Positions 17,797 to 25,607 of a stretch of DNA of 60,880 bases are shown here, piece by piece. This DNA is from Paraburkholderia dilworthii (GTDB lineage Bacteria; Pseudomonadota; Gammaproteobacteria; Burkholderiales; Burkholderiaceae). Positions within the stretch are counted from its first letter, which is position 1. The number at the start of each line of letters is the position of its first letter. Both the position numbers and the translations under genes were made by a program. Location of the stretch: positions 180-61,059 of the forward strand of contig NZ_AWZT01000043.1 of assembly GCF_000472525.1 (NCBI RefSeq), in the 5' to 3' direction. The notes beneath the pieces were generated by a model. It had not been told where the DNA came from. It saw nothing but the letters and a program-made list of their open reading frames with translations, and made no database searches.

Positions 17797-18375
17797 TTAC
17801 TGCTTGATGCCTTCGGCCTGAATGTGCAGCGTGGTCTGCATCTTGAAGCCGTAGGTCTTGCCGAAGTCGACGCCAAAATCGTCGCGATTGAACGTCGCCG
17901 TGGATTCCGTGCCGCACACTTCGCGCTTGAGCATCGGATTCACGAAACACTTGAACGACTCGATCTTCAGGTTGACCGGCTTCGTCACGCCATGCATGGT
18001 CAGCGTGCCGATCACCTCCACCGGCTTGTCGCCGTCGAAACGGATTTGCGTGCCCTTGTAGGTAGCGGTCGGATACTTGGCGACATCAAAGAACTTCTCG
18101 CCGACCAGTTCCGAATCGAGCTTGTCATTGCCGATATCCACCGAGCTCATGTCGATCGTCACGTCGACCGTGCCGGTTTTTGCCGCGCGGTCGAGCACCA
18201 CGCTGCCGCTGCTTTTCCTGAACTTGCCGCGCCAGATCGACAGGCCGCCGAAGTGGTCTGTTTCGAAGCTCGGGTACGTGTGCGTCGGATCGAGCTGGTA
18301 GGTGTCGGCGGCCATTGCGTTAAACGACAATGCAGCGGCGAGAGCGCCGACGGCGAGCAGGAATTGTTTCTTCAA
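17797..18375 (-). CDS. YceI-family periplasmic protein (1)
   Basis: A 192-residue secreted lipocalin-like protein of the YceI family, whose members bind isoprenoid-type lipids in the periplasm. A signal peptide (KKQFLLAVGALAAAL, cleavage after AMA) precedes family blocks DTYQLDPTHTYPSFETDHFG, SVDIGNDKLDSELVGEKFFD and GTLTMHGVTKPV. The best start is a TTG at 18375 preceded by GGAG. A longer frame upstream has no signal sequence. It has two cysteines close to the family's SFKC region that could form a disulfide. It lies 62 bp downstream of a second YceI gene on the same strand, so the two are probably co-transcribed. The cytochrome b561 gene often paired with yceI is not here. Confidence 0.88.
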   Translation of the reverse strand: MKKQFLLAVGALAAALSFNAMAADTYQLDPTHTYPSFETDHFGGLSIWRGKFRKSSGSVVLDRAAKTGTVDVTIDMSSVDIGNDKLDSELVGEKFFDVAKYPTATYKGTQIRFDGDKPVEVIGTLTMHGVTKPVNLKIESFKCFVNPMLKREVCGTESTATFNRDDFGVDFGKTYGFKMQTTLHIQAEGIKQ

Positions 18376-18437
18376 GATGTTCTCCAGGTTTCGAAAAGTG
18401 CTGTGACGGTTAAGTGTTTTTGCTTTGATATTTCCAA

Positions 18438-19001
18438 TTACTTTTTGGAAGCGACGAGGTGAAATTTGATGACGACTTCGTCCGCGACCACCGACGTGTC
18501 TTTCCATTCGCCGGTACCGACATCGAACTGTGAGCGTTTGATCGGCAGGGAACCGTCGAACGTCTGCGTCGAACCCTGGCTTGCAATCGTGACGGGCACC
18601 ACCACCGTTTGCGATTTACCCTTGATGGTCAGCTTGCCGGTGATCTTGTACTGATTGCCGCCCGCTGGCGCAATCGCGCTGGAAACAAAGGTCGCGGCCG
18701 GATACGCGGCGCTGTCGAACCATTCCTTGCCTCGCGCCTGCTTGTTGTAGTCGTCCGCGCCGAGGTCGTAGCTGCCGGTGTCGATCGACACGTTGGCGCT
18801 TCCTGCCGCCGGCCTCGCCGGATCGAACGACAGTTGCGCGGAAAACTTTCTGAACTTGCCGTCGACGGGCACGTTCATCTGCTTCGTCGTCGCAATCACG
18901 GTGCTTCTGGTCGTGTCCACATCGGCGTGCGCGAGGCCCGCGCCGAACAGCGAAAGGGCGGCGACGCCGGCGAGAATGGAGCGATGGAATGTACTTTTCA
19001 T
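18438..19001 (-). CDS. YceI-family periplasmic protein (2)
   Basis: A 187-residue paralogue of the downstream YceI protein with a signal peptide (SILAGVAALSLFGAGLAHA). Family blocks are visible: GKFRKFSAQLSFDPARPAAG, TGSYDLGADDYNKQARGKEW, and a C-terminal strand pattern ending VVIKFHLVASKK. ATG at 19001 was preferred over ATG at 19013 because AGGA lies 11 bases before the former and abuts the latter. The N-terminal ligand-facing motif differs from the first YceI protein, and no cysteines are present in the mature part. The two proteins may bind different lipids; the ligand cannot be read from sequence. It is the first gene of the pair. Confidence 0.85.
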   Translation of the reverse strand: MKSTFHRSILAGVAALSLFGAGLAHADVDTTRSTVIATTKQMNVPVDGKFRKFSAQLSFDPARPAAGSANVSIDTGSYDLGADDYNKQARGKEWFDSAAYPAATFVSSAIAPAGGNQYKITGKLTIKGKSQTVVVPVTIASQGSTQTFDGSLPIKRSQFDVGTGEWKDTSVVADEVVIKFHLVASKK

Positions 19002-19484
19002 GGTGATACGCATCCTATCGAACCCGTGTGCACGGATTGGGCACAGCGGGGAATTTGACTGCCAACAGGCCGTAGTGAATCGGCGCGAATAGCTGTTTGT
19101 TATTTAAGGGAGGGCATCATTCCCGCGAGCGGTTCGTCGCGCGCGGAATGTCCGTCATGATCCAACCGGGATAAAAGCCGCCGACGACCAGCGGGGCAAC
19201 CAGCCAATCCAGGGCGATTGCAGCGCTGTGGTAACGGCCGGCATCGATCGGAGGCCATGTGGTTCATAGTCGCTGGTCGTGCGTTGTCGTCGTGACTGCG
19301 AATAGTAGGCATGTCAATCGACCCTGAATAGACGGGCGCAAGAGAACAGATCGTTTTACGGGTGACCTTAATGCCGCCCAGGCTCGCCCTTTGCAACGGT
19401 CAGGAGAACCGGGGCGTGGCCCTGTTGGGTTATCCTGCGCACCGGGCCTCGCCCACATGCAACCATCCATTCAGGGCTTTCGTT
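19002..19484. other. Divergent intergenic region between the YceI pair and the ArsB-like gene
   Basis: About 480 bp hold the promoters of both divergent units. A locally AT-rich segment lies at 19090-19115 (TGTTTGTTATTTAAGGGAGG). No RNA gene is recognised and minus-strand open frames here lack features. Confidence 0.4.
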
Positions 19485-20735
19485 GTGACTTCGATTTTCC
19501 TTTCATGGGGTATCGCCGCGTTCGCGACGGCCGGCGTCATCGCCCGTCCTTTCAAATGGCCCGAGGCCGTGTGGGCCGTGGCCGGCGCGCTTCTCCTAGT
19601 CTCGTTCGGGCTGCTGCCCGTGCCTCTCGCGATGGAAGCCGTCGGCAAGGGAACGGACGTCTATCTGTTCCTGTTCGGCATGATGCTGCTTTCCGAAGTG
19701 GGGCGCCGCGAAGGGCTGTTCGACTGGGTCGCGGTGCTTGCGGTCAACCATGCGCAAGGTTCGCCGCGCAAGCTGTTCATGCTGGTCTACCTGGTCGGCG
19801 TGGTCATCACTGCGTTCCTTTCGAACGACGCCACCGCGGTCGTCCTTACGCCGGCTGTGTTTGCCGCCGCGAAGAAGGCGAAGACCGATCCATTGCCGCT
19901 GCTGTTCGTTTGCGCGTTCATTGCAAACGCAGCCAGCTTCGTGCTGCCGATCTCCAATCCGGCCAACATCGTGCTCTACGGCAATCACACGCCCGCGCTC
20001 GCACCGTGGCTGATGCGCTTCGCGCTGCCGTCGCTGCTGTCGATCGCCGCCACGTATGCGCTGCTGCGCTGGACGCAGCGCGAGGCGCTTGCGGGCGTCT
20101 GCGAGGCGAACCTCGAACCGCTTCGGCTGTCTTCGAGCGGACGGGTGGCGCTTGCGGGCATTGGGGTAACGGCCGTCGTGCTGCTCGCAGTGTCCGCGTT
20201 CGACATTCAGTTGGGTCTGCCCACCGCGATACTCGGCGCGGCAACCGCGCTCGTCGTGCTGATCCAGGAGCGCAAATCACCACTGCCGATGATCCGCGAA
20301 ATATCGTGGAGCGTCCTGCCGCTCGTCGCCGCGCTGTTCGTGCTCGTCGAAATGCTCGACCACACCGGCGTGATCCGCATGCTGGCCGCGTTGATGCAGG
20401 CGGCTGCGGCGCACAATGAAGTCAGCACCGCGGGGTGGGCCGGCGCAGCCATCGCAATCGCCAGCAATCTGATGAACAATTTGCCGGCCGGCCTGATCGC
20501 GAGTTCGACCGTGATGCAGGCGCATAGCCCGGAGCGCGTGATCGACGCGCTGCTGATCGGCGTCGACCTCGGGCCCAACATGTCGATCACCGGTTCGCTC
20601 GCGACCATTCTCTGGCTCAATGCAATCCGCCGCGAAGGCGAGGACGTGAGCTTCATGAAGTTTCTGAAGGTGGGCATCGTGGTGATGCTGCCCGCGCTGA
20701 TGCTGGCACTCGGCGCGCGCATCCTGATCGGCTGA
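19485..20735 (+). CDS. ArsB/NhaD-superfamily ion permease
   Basis: A 416-residue polytopic membrane protein of the ion transporter superfamily that includes arsenite pump ArsB and NhaD. It has about 10-11 hydrophobic segments. Two internal repeats carry the diagnostic helix breaks: FLSNDATAVVLTPAVFAA with SFVLPISNPANIVLYG in the first half, and LMNNLPAGLIASSTVM with GPNMSITGSLATILWLNAIR in the second. The start is a GTG at 19485, preceded by AGGG at suitable distance; the upstream extension is not membrane-like. No arsR, arsC or arsH gene is nearby, so arsenite is not established as substrate. It is convergent with the FNT gene. Confidence 0.85.
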   Translation: MTSIFLSWGIAAFATAGVIARPFKWPEAVWAVAGALLLVSFGLLPVPLAMEAVGKGTDVYLFLFGMMLLSEVGRREGLFDWVAVLAVNHAQGSPRKLFMLVYLVGVVITAFLSNDATAVVLTPAVFAAAKKAKTDPLPLLFVCAFIANAASFVLPISNPANIVLYGNHTPALAPWLMRFALPSLLSIAATYALLRWTQREALAGVCEANLEPLRLSSSGRVALAGIGVTAVVLLAVSAFDIQLGLPTAILGAATALVVLIQERKSPLPMIREISWSVLPLVAALFVLVEMLDHTGVIRMLAALMQAAAAHNEVSTAGWAGAAIAIASNLMNNLPAGLIASSTVMQAHSPERVIDALLIGVDLGPNMSITGSLATILWLNAIRREGEDVSFMKFLKVGIVVMLPALMLALGARILIG

Positions 20736-20771
20736 CGCGCACGCTCGTCACGAGGGCCGCCGCGCGCGCGA

Positions 20772-20806
20772 CGCTGAGCGGCCCCGGGTGCTTTGCCCGC
20801 TCAGCG
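20772..20806. terminator. Inverted repeat at the convergent gene junction
   Basis: A perfect 10-bp inverted repeat (CGCTGAGCGG / CCGCTCAGCG, loop 15 bases) lies between the tail-to-tail ArsB-like and FNT genes and overlaps the FNT stop codon. It may act as a bidirectional terminator, although no T-run is present. Confidence 0.45.
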
Positions 20807-21709
20807 ATGCCCGTTGATTTCCGGCGCAATGGCGGCGTGATTGAGCAGCGCCACCAGCGACATCCCGCCGACTGTATTGCCCACGAGCGTCGGCACCAGA
20901 AAGCGCAAGAAGTAGTCGTGCAGGCTCGCGTCGCCGCTAAAGAACGCGTAAGCCACCTCTGTCGATCCCGCGATGATGTGCGACAGGTGGCTGACGGCGA
21001 CCACATAGGTAATCAGCAGCACGGTCAACAGGCGCCCCGAGCGGGCGCTCGGCAGCAGCCACACCATCAATGCGATCAGCCAGCCCGCGAAGACTGCTTT
21101 CACCATCGTCGGCAGCATGTGCTCCGAGCCGACCGCCGCGCGTGACACCTCACTGAATGCATTTACCACCGAGGGGGCGAACACATCGGGGATGCGCAGC
21201 ATCGCCGCGAAGATCCATGTGCTGATGAGGTTGAAGACGAGCACGACAGCCCATAGGCGCATGGCCTTGAGTAGCGTGAGCGGATCGCGCCGCGTCAACA
21301 CGGGCAGCACCACGGTCAACGTGCTCTCGGTAAAAAGCTGCTGCCGCCCCATGATGACCAGCACGAAACCCATCGAATAGCCGAAGCTCGATATCAGATG
21401 TCGCCACGACGTGTCCGGCAAGCCGGCTTCAAGCACGGCTTGCGTGAGAAACGAAAAGCCCATCGACAGCCCCGCGGCGAGCGACGACCAGATCAGCGCG
21501 CCAATGGTCCGCTCGAGCGCGGCTTCGCCCTCTTCACGGACGATCTCATGCAGCACGAGCGCATGCGGCGCGGTGTGGTGCGCCGCCTGATCCTGCTCGC
21601 CTTCGTTCAGATGCGGCGAGTCGGCGCCGGCGTCTTCGGCGCGGGGCGCGCCGTTGCGGGCGGTCGCAGCGGGTGCTTCCTGTTGCGGGTCATTCGTCGC
21701 TCCGGTCAT
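20801..21709 (-). CDS. Formate/nitrite transporter (FNT) family protein, YfdC-like
   Basis: A 302-residue inner-membrane channel-type protein. The N-terminal 55 residues are polar and acidic; six hydrophobic segments follow. FNT features include AGLSMGFSFLTQAVLEA and FGYSMGFVLVIMGRQQLFTE in the first half, and SHIIAGSTEVAYAFFSG with VGNTVGGMSLVALLNHA in the second. The long acidic N-terminus and the GRQQLFTE motif match the YfdC subgroup rather than FocA or NirC. The start at 21709 overlaps by four bases (ATGA) the stop of a small upstream gene, so translation is probably coupled. The substrate of the YfdC subgroup is not established. Confidence 0.87.
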   Translation of the reverse strand: MTGATNDPQQEAPAATARNGAPRAEDAGADSPHLNEGEQDQAAHHTAPHALVLHEIVREEGEAALERTIGALIWSSLAAGLSMGFSFLTQAVLEAGLPDTSWRHLISSFGYSMGFVLVIMGRQQLFTESTLTVVLPVLTRRDPLTLLKAMRLWAVVLVFNLISTWIFAAMLRIPDVFAPSVVNAFSEVSRAAVGSEHMLPTMVKAVFAGWLIALMVWLLPSARSGRLLTVLLITYVVAVSHLSHIIAGSTEVAYAFFSGDASLHDYFLRFLVPTLVGNTVGGMSLVALLNHAAIAPEINGHR

Positions 21710-21951
21710 GAACGGCCGTCCTTCGAGCGCGGGTCAGGCGCTTCGCAGACGGCTTCTTCCGATTCCCGCAGTGCGCAAAGCATGGCTTCGAGACGCGCTA
21801 GCCGGGCTCGTTGCGCAGGCATCGGCGACGCGCGAGACAAGAGGCGCAGGCGGTTTTCCCAATACGACAGCGGGATGCTGCCGTTAGCCGAGACCCGCCC
21901 CAGCACAAATTCGAGATGGGCGATCTCCCTGTCCAGATTCTGGTAGCTCAT
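21706..21951 (-). CDS. Small helical protein translationally coupled to the FNT channel
   Basis: An 81-residue soluble protein with a heptad-like helical N-terminal half (NLDREIAHLEFVLGRV, then LSYWENRLRLLS) and an acidic C-terminal tail. I recognise no family. The start ATG at 21951 gives the compact form; the frame is open to 22074 but the extension is not protein-like. Its stop overlaps the FNT start by four bases, which argues for co-expression and possibly a regulatory or stabilising role for the channel. That role is inference from the overlap alone. Confidence 0.6.
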   Translation of the reverse strand: MSYQNLDREIAHLEFVLGRVSANGSIPLSYWENRLRLLSRASPMPAQRARLARLEAMLCALRESEEAVCEAPDPRSKDGRS

Positions 21952-22438
21952 CTGACGTATCCAGCAAAGAGGTGAACGACAAAACGGCTCCGGCACTACA
22001 TCCGTGGGTGAGCAAGTAGTGTTCCCCAATTCCTGGGACAACGGGAATTCACCAGGCGTTCTTGCCGTCAGCATGTCGTATGCTCAAACAGCAGTCAGTG
22101 TTCCTATCGGTCTGTGCGATCCCGCGGTGGCGCGAGGTCAGAATTACGCAAATCGCCGCCGAATGGCAGCAACCAATGATTTCATTCGATGTCGCGCTGC
22201 GCCCTCACGCGGCGATATACGGCGGCACAGGAACACGCGGGAATACGCTGGAACACGCGGCGATAGACGGCAACAGACGGCCGCGCCCGGCGCATCCACT
22301 GCGGCCGGCGATTCATGACATTGAACGACATAACTCTGCAATTGCTTTGCGGCACCGGTTCCACAAGAATTCGACCTGTCATTGAACGGATCGCGGCATA
22401 AGCAGGCGACGCTCGGTGCCTTATCGAAGGAGTCAGTC
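21952..22438. other. Intergenic region upstream of the EF-hand/efflux unit
   Basis: About 490 bp without a recognisable gene. It separates the small FNT-coupled gene (minus) from the EF-hand gene (plus), so it should hold both promoters. A cluster of short direct repeats lies at 22206-22271. Confidence 0.45.
22206..22271. repeat. Cluster of 18-bp and 10-bp direct repeats
   Basis: Two 18-bp copies of CACGCGGCGATATACGGC (22206-22223 and 22254-22271, one mismatch) are 48 bp apart. Between them are three 10-bp units at 22230-22259: GGAACACGCG, GGAATACGCT, GGAACACGCG. The arrangement with about one helical turn per unit would suit cooperative binding of a regulator ahead of the efflux unit; no such protein is identified. 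Confidence 0.55.
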
Positions 22439-22729
22439 ATGAAAAAGTTGCTCGCCGCCGTCCTGCTGTGCTGCGCGTCCACCGTCACGTTCGCTCAGGC
22501 GGCGCCCCAAAGCGGCAATCCGCAGCGCATGGAGCGCATGGTTGCGCAGCTGCAAACGCGTTTTGCGAACGCCAATACCACGCACGACGGCAAGCTGACG
22601 AAGGAACAGGCGGCGACCGGCATGCCGATGGTCGCAAGCCACTTTGACGAGATCGACACACAGAAGCTCGGCTACGTCACGCTGCCGGAGATCGAGGCAT
22701 ATATGCGCGAACGCGGTGCAGCGCACTGA
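22439..22729 (+). CDS. Small secreted EF-hand-like protein
   Basis: A 96-residue protein with a signal peptide (MKKLLAAVLLCCASTVTFAQ). The mature part resembles the short periplasmic EF-hand proteins of Burkholderia: a calcium-loop-like stretch NANTTHDGKLTKEQ followed by MPMVASHFDEIDTQKLGYVT and a closing helix. The first loop has Asn and His where acidic ligands are usual, so calcium binding may be weak. AAGGAG lies 6 bases before the ATG. The outer-membrane factor of the efflux operon starts 96 bp downstream on the same strand, so it may be the first gene of that operon. Confidence 0.75.
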   Translation: MKKLLAAVLLCCASTVTFAQAAPQSGNPQRMERMVAQLQTRFANANTTHDGKLTKEQAATGMPMVASHFDEIDTQKLGYVTLPEIEAYMRERGAAH

Positions 22730-22825
22730 GCGGTGCACCGCAGCCCGAATCGCACGACGCCGGCGCCGCGCTTCTCCCCGCCCTCACTGAACCCTTCACT
22801 CAGCCATTGACGCCCGATACGCGCG

Positions 22826-24397
22826 ATGAAACCTGCCACGTCCAGCTGTTTGCGTCTCGTGAGCGCGTCGATCGTCGTGTCGATGGGCGCCGTGCTGAGC
22901 GGTTGCATCAGCGTCGGCCCGGACTTCAAGCAGCCTGATCTCACGCTGGAAAAGCAGTGGCTGGAAAGCCTGCCGCCTACCGCGCAGAGCGCGCCCGCCG
23001 CTCAGGCCGCGTGGTGGAAAGCGTTCAACGATCCGGTGCTCGGGGCCCTCGAACAACGCGCCTACGAGCGCAACCTGTCGCTGCAAGTGGCGGGCCTGCA
23101 TATTTTCAAGGCGCGCGCGCAGCTCGCGATCAGCGCGGAAAATCTGCTGCCGCAATCGGGCAGCGTGTCGGTGGGCGCTAACCATATCAATACGAGCGGC
23201 GTCGGACCGTTGCCGCCGACTCATTTATGGGCCGAGCATCTTCATGTGAACGCGGGTTGGGAGATCGATTTCTGGGGCAAATACCGCCGGCAGATCGAAT
23301 CGGATCGCGCGCAATTGCGCGTGTCGGAGGCGGCATACGACAACGCGCTCGTCTCGATGTTCGCCGATGTCGCGAACGCATACATCGATCTTCGCGCGTT
23401 GGAGCAGCGTATCACCGTGGCGCGGCAGAATCTCAAGTCCGTGCAGGATAGCCTCACGCTCTCGCAGGCGCGCTATAAACGCGGCGCGTCGAGTCAGCTC
23501 GACGTCGAGCAAGCCGCGACACTGGTCGCCGAAACTGAGGCGCAGATTCCGCCGCTCATCAAGGCGCGCGCGCAGGATCGCGACACGCTCGCGGTGCTGC
23601 TCGCCGATCCGCCTGACGCCGTCGACGCGCAACTGAAGGGCAGCAGCGCGATCCCCGTGCCGCCGACGCAAATCGATGTTGGCATTCCCGCCGATTTATT
23701 GCGGCGCCGTCCCGACGTGCGCCAGGCCGCGCTCAACGCGGCGGCGCAGTCGGCGCTGATAGGCGCGGCGAAGGCAAAGCTGTATCCGTCCTTATCGCTG
23801 ACGGGACTGTTCGGTTTGTCGTCCGGCGAACAGCATGGCATTGGGTTGTCGCAATGGGGCAGCAAGACGATCGGGCTGTTTTCGGCGGGGATTTCGCTGC
23901 CCATATTCGACTGGGCGCAACTGAAGAACGCGGTGCGAATTCAGGACGCGTCGTTCCAGGAAGCGGTGCTTGATTATCAAAGCACAGTGCTGCAAGCGCA
24001 GAAAGAAGTGGAAGACGCGATTGCCGCGCTTCGCACATCGCTCGATGCGCTCGCCGCGTCGTCGCGCGCCTCCGATGCATCGCAGCGCGCATTGCGGCTT
24101 GCCAACGCGCAATATCGCTCGGGCTACGTCACCTACGACTCGGTGCTGGACGCCTCGCGTTCGGCGTTGCGCGACGGCGATTCGCTCGCGCAGAACCAGG
24201 GACTTGCCGCGCTCGCGGCGGTATCGTTGTATCGCGCGCTCGGCGGAGGATGGGAAGTCGCGCAAGGTCAGCAGGTGGTGAGCGAACGGATCGCCGAAGA
24301 GATGGCGCGGCGCACGGATTGGGGGCGGCTGTTAAACCCGCCTGCCAATTCCGCGCTGGCGCGTGCGAGCGCGGACTCGCCGCGAGACAGTAAATAA
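22826..24397 (+). CDS. RND efflux outer-membrane lipoprotein (OprM/NodT family)
   Basis: A 523-residue TolC-like channel forming the outer part of a tripartite pump. A lipoprotein signal ends in the lipobox LSGC (Cys about residue 27). The family start CISVGPDFKQPDL and the two OEP repeats follow, including WEIDFWGKYRRQIESDRAQL, TLSQARYKRGASSQLDVEQA and LLRRRPDVRQAALNAAAQSA. The end has YRSGYVTYDSVLDASRSAL. Length is slightly above the usual 470-500. The membrane-fusion gene begins 19 bp downstream. This outer-membrane-first gene order (OMF, MFP, RND) differs from the commoner MFP-RND-OMF order. Confidence 0.92.
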   Translation: MKPATSSCLRLVSASIVVSMGAVLSGCISVGPDFKQPDLTLEKQWLESLPPTAQSAPAAQAAWWKAFNDPVLGALEQRAYERNLSLQVAGLHIFKARAQLAISAENLLPQSGSVSVGANHINTSGVGPLPPTHLWAEHLHVNAGWEIDFWGKYRRQIESDRAQLRVSEAAYDNALVSMFADVANAYIDLRALEQRITVARQNLKSVQDSLTLSQARYKRGASSQLDVEQAATLVAETEAQIPPLIKARAQDRDTLAVLLADPPDAVDAQLKGSSAIPVPPTQIDVGIPADLLRRRPDVRQAALNAAAQSALIGAAKAKLYPSLSLTGLFGLSSGEQHGIGLSQWGSKTIGLFSAGISLPIFDWAQLKNAVRIQDASFQEAVLDYQSTVLQAQKEVEDAIAALRTSLDALAASSRASDASQRALRLANAQYRSGYVTYDSVLDASRSALRDGDSLAQNQGLAALAAVSLYRALGGGWEVAQGQQVVSERIAEEMARRTDWGRLLNPPANSALARASADSPRDSK

Positions 24398-24416
24398 CGA
24401 TGCGGGGAATAACAAC

Positions 24417-25607
24417 ATGACTAAACAAAGCGAGGTGAGCGGGGACGCGGCGAATACGTGCGCGCGCGAAAAGCCGCAACGTCTGGCGTTTAGCGTTGGG
24501 TTGTGGCGCCCGTCGAGCGCGTTGTCTCGCATCGCCTCGTTCACGGCCTTGTTCGTGGTCTTTGCGGCCATCGTGGCTTTGAGTGCATGCCACGACGGCA
24601 ATGCGCCGGCCGTACAGAATACGCCGCTGCCGCAAGTGAGCGTCATGCGTCCCGAGTCACGCGAGGTTCGTGAGCAACTCGATCTGACCGGCAGCGTCGC
24701 ACCATCGGCAACCGTCACGCTGGTCGCGCGTGTGCAGGGCGTGTTGAAGGAAATCGGCTTCACAGACGGCGCTAATGTAAAGCAGGGACAGCTGCTGTTT
24801 CGCATCGAGCCGGACACGTACCGCGCGCAACTCGTCTACGACCAGGCCGCGCTCGATAACGCCGACCAGGAACTCACGCGCCAGAAGCAGCTCACATCGG
24901 ACAACGCGACTTCGGAGTCGTCGCTGCAAAAGGCGCAGACCACCCGCGACCAGGCGCTGGCGAAGCGCGACATGTCGCGCATCAACCTCGGCTATACGGA
25001 AATACGCGCGCCGTTTGCGGGCCGCATTGGCGCGCGAGCGTTCGACGTCGGCAATGTGGTGGGCGGATCGGACTCGACCAGGCTCGCCACGCTCGATCGC
25101 ATTCAACCGGTGTACGTGAATTTCACGCTGAATGAGCGCGACGCGAATCGTATCGGGCTCTTCACGCGGCCACCACGCAGCGTGCGCGTCAATGTGGCCG
25201 GCGCGACGCCGCAGCAGGGCGAGGACGCCGCGCTCGAATTCGTCGATACGCGAGTTGACCCGGCGAGCGGCGCGATCAAGCTGCGCGCCGATATCGCGAA
25301 TCGGGACGCGCATCTGATCCCCGGCATGTCCGTCGAGGTGCATATCCCCGCGGGTATTCCGCAAACGGTGCTGCTCGTGCCGGATACCGCGTTGCTGCGT
25401 GAGCAGGCCGGCGCTTCGGTGCTGGTTGTGAACGCCGCGGGCGTGATCGAGAAACGCGGCGTCACGACGGGCGGCCTGTACGGTTCACTGCGCGCGATCA
25501 AAAGCGGGCTCGGTGCGTCGGACCGCGTCGTGACGGGCGGGGGCCTCGCCGTCGCGCCGGGCATCAAGGTGCGGACAGCCGATGCCGTCGCGCCGGGCCG
25601 TTCATGA
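24417..25607 (+). CDS. RND efflux periplasmic membrane-fusion lipoprotein
   Basis: A 396-residue adaptor linking the pump to the outer-membrane channel. Residues about 33-57 hold a hydrophobic signal with the lipobox LSAC, preceded by an unusually long polar N-terminus of about 30 residues. The mature part has the lipoyl half-motif (VTLVARVQGVLKEIGFTDGA), an alpha-hairpin (residues about 135-195), the second lipoyl half (YTEIRAPFAGRIGARAFDVG) and beta-barrel segments (VDPASGAIKLRADIANRD). GGGGA lies ahead of the ATG at 24417. Its stop codon overlaps the pump start by four bases, so the two are translationally coupled. Confidence 0.93.
   Translation: MTKQSEVSGDAANTCAREKPQRLAFSVGLWRPSSALSRIASFTALFVVFAAIVALSACHDGNAPAVQNTPLPQVSVMRPESREVREQLDLTGSVAPSATVTLVARVQGVLKEIGFTDGANVKQGQLLFRIEPDTYRAQLVYDQAALDNADQELTRQKQLTSDNATSESSLQKAQTTRDQALAKRDMSRINLGYTEIRAPFAGRIGARAFDVGNVVGGSDSTRLATLDRIQPVYVNFTLNERDANRIGLFTRPPRSVRVNVAGATPQQGEDAALEFVDTRVDPASGAIKLRADIANRDAHLIPGMSVEVHIPAGIPQTVLLVPDTALLREQAGASVLVVNAAGVIEKRGVTTGGLYGSLRAIKSGLGASDRVVTGGGLAVAPGIKVRTADAVAPGRS

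Noticed and set aside
19485..20735. Annotating the permease as the arsenite pump ArsB
   Set aside because: The superfamily fits, but there are no arsR, arsC or other arsenic genes nearby, so the substrate is left open.
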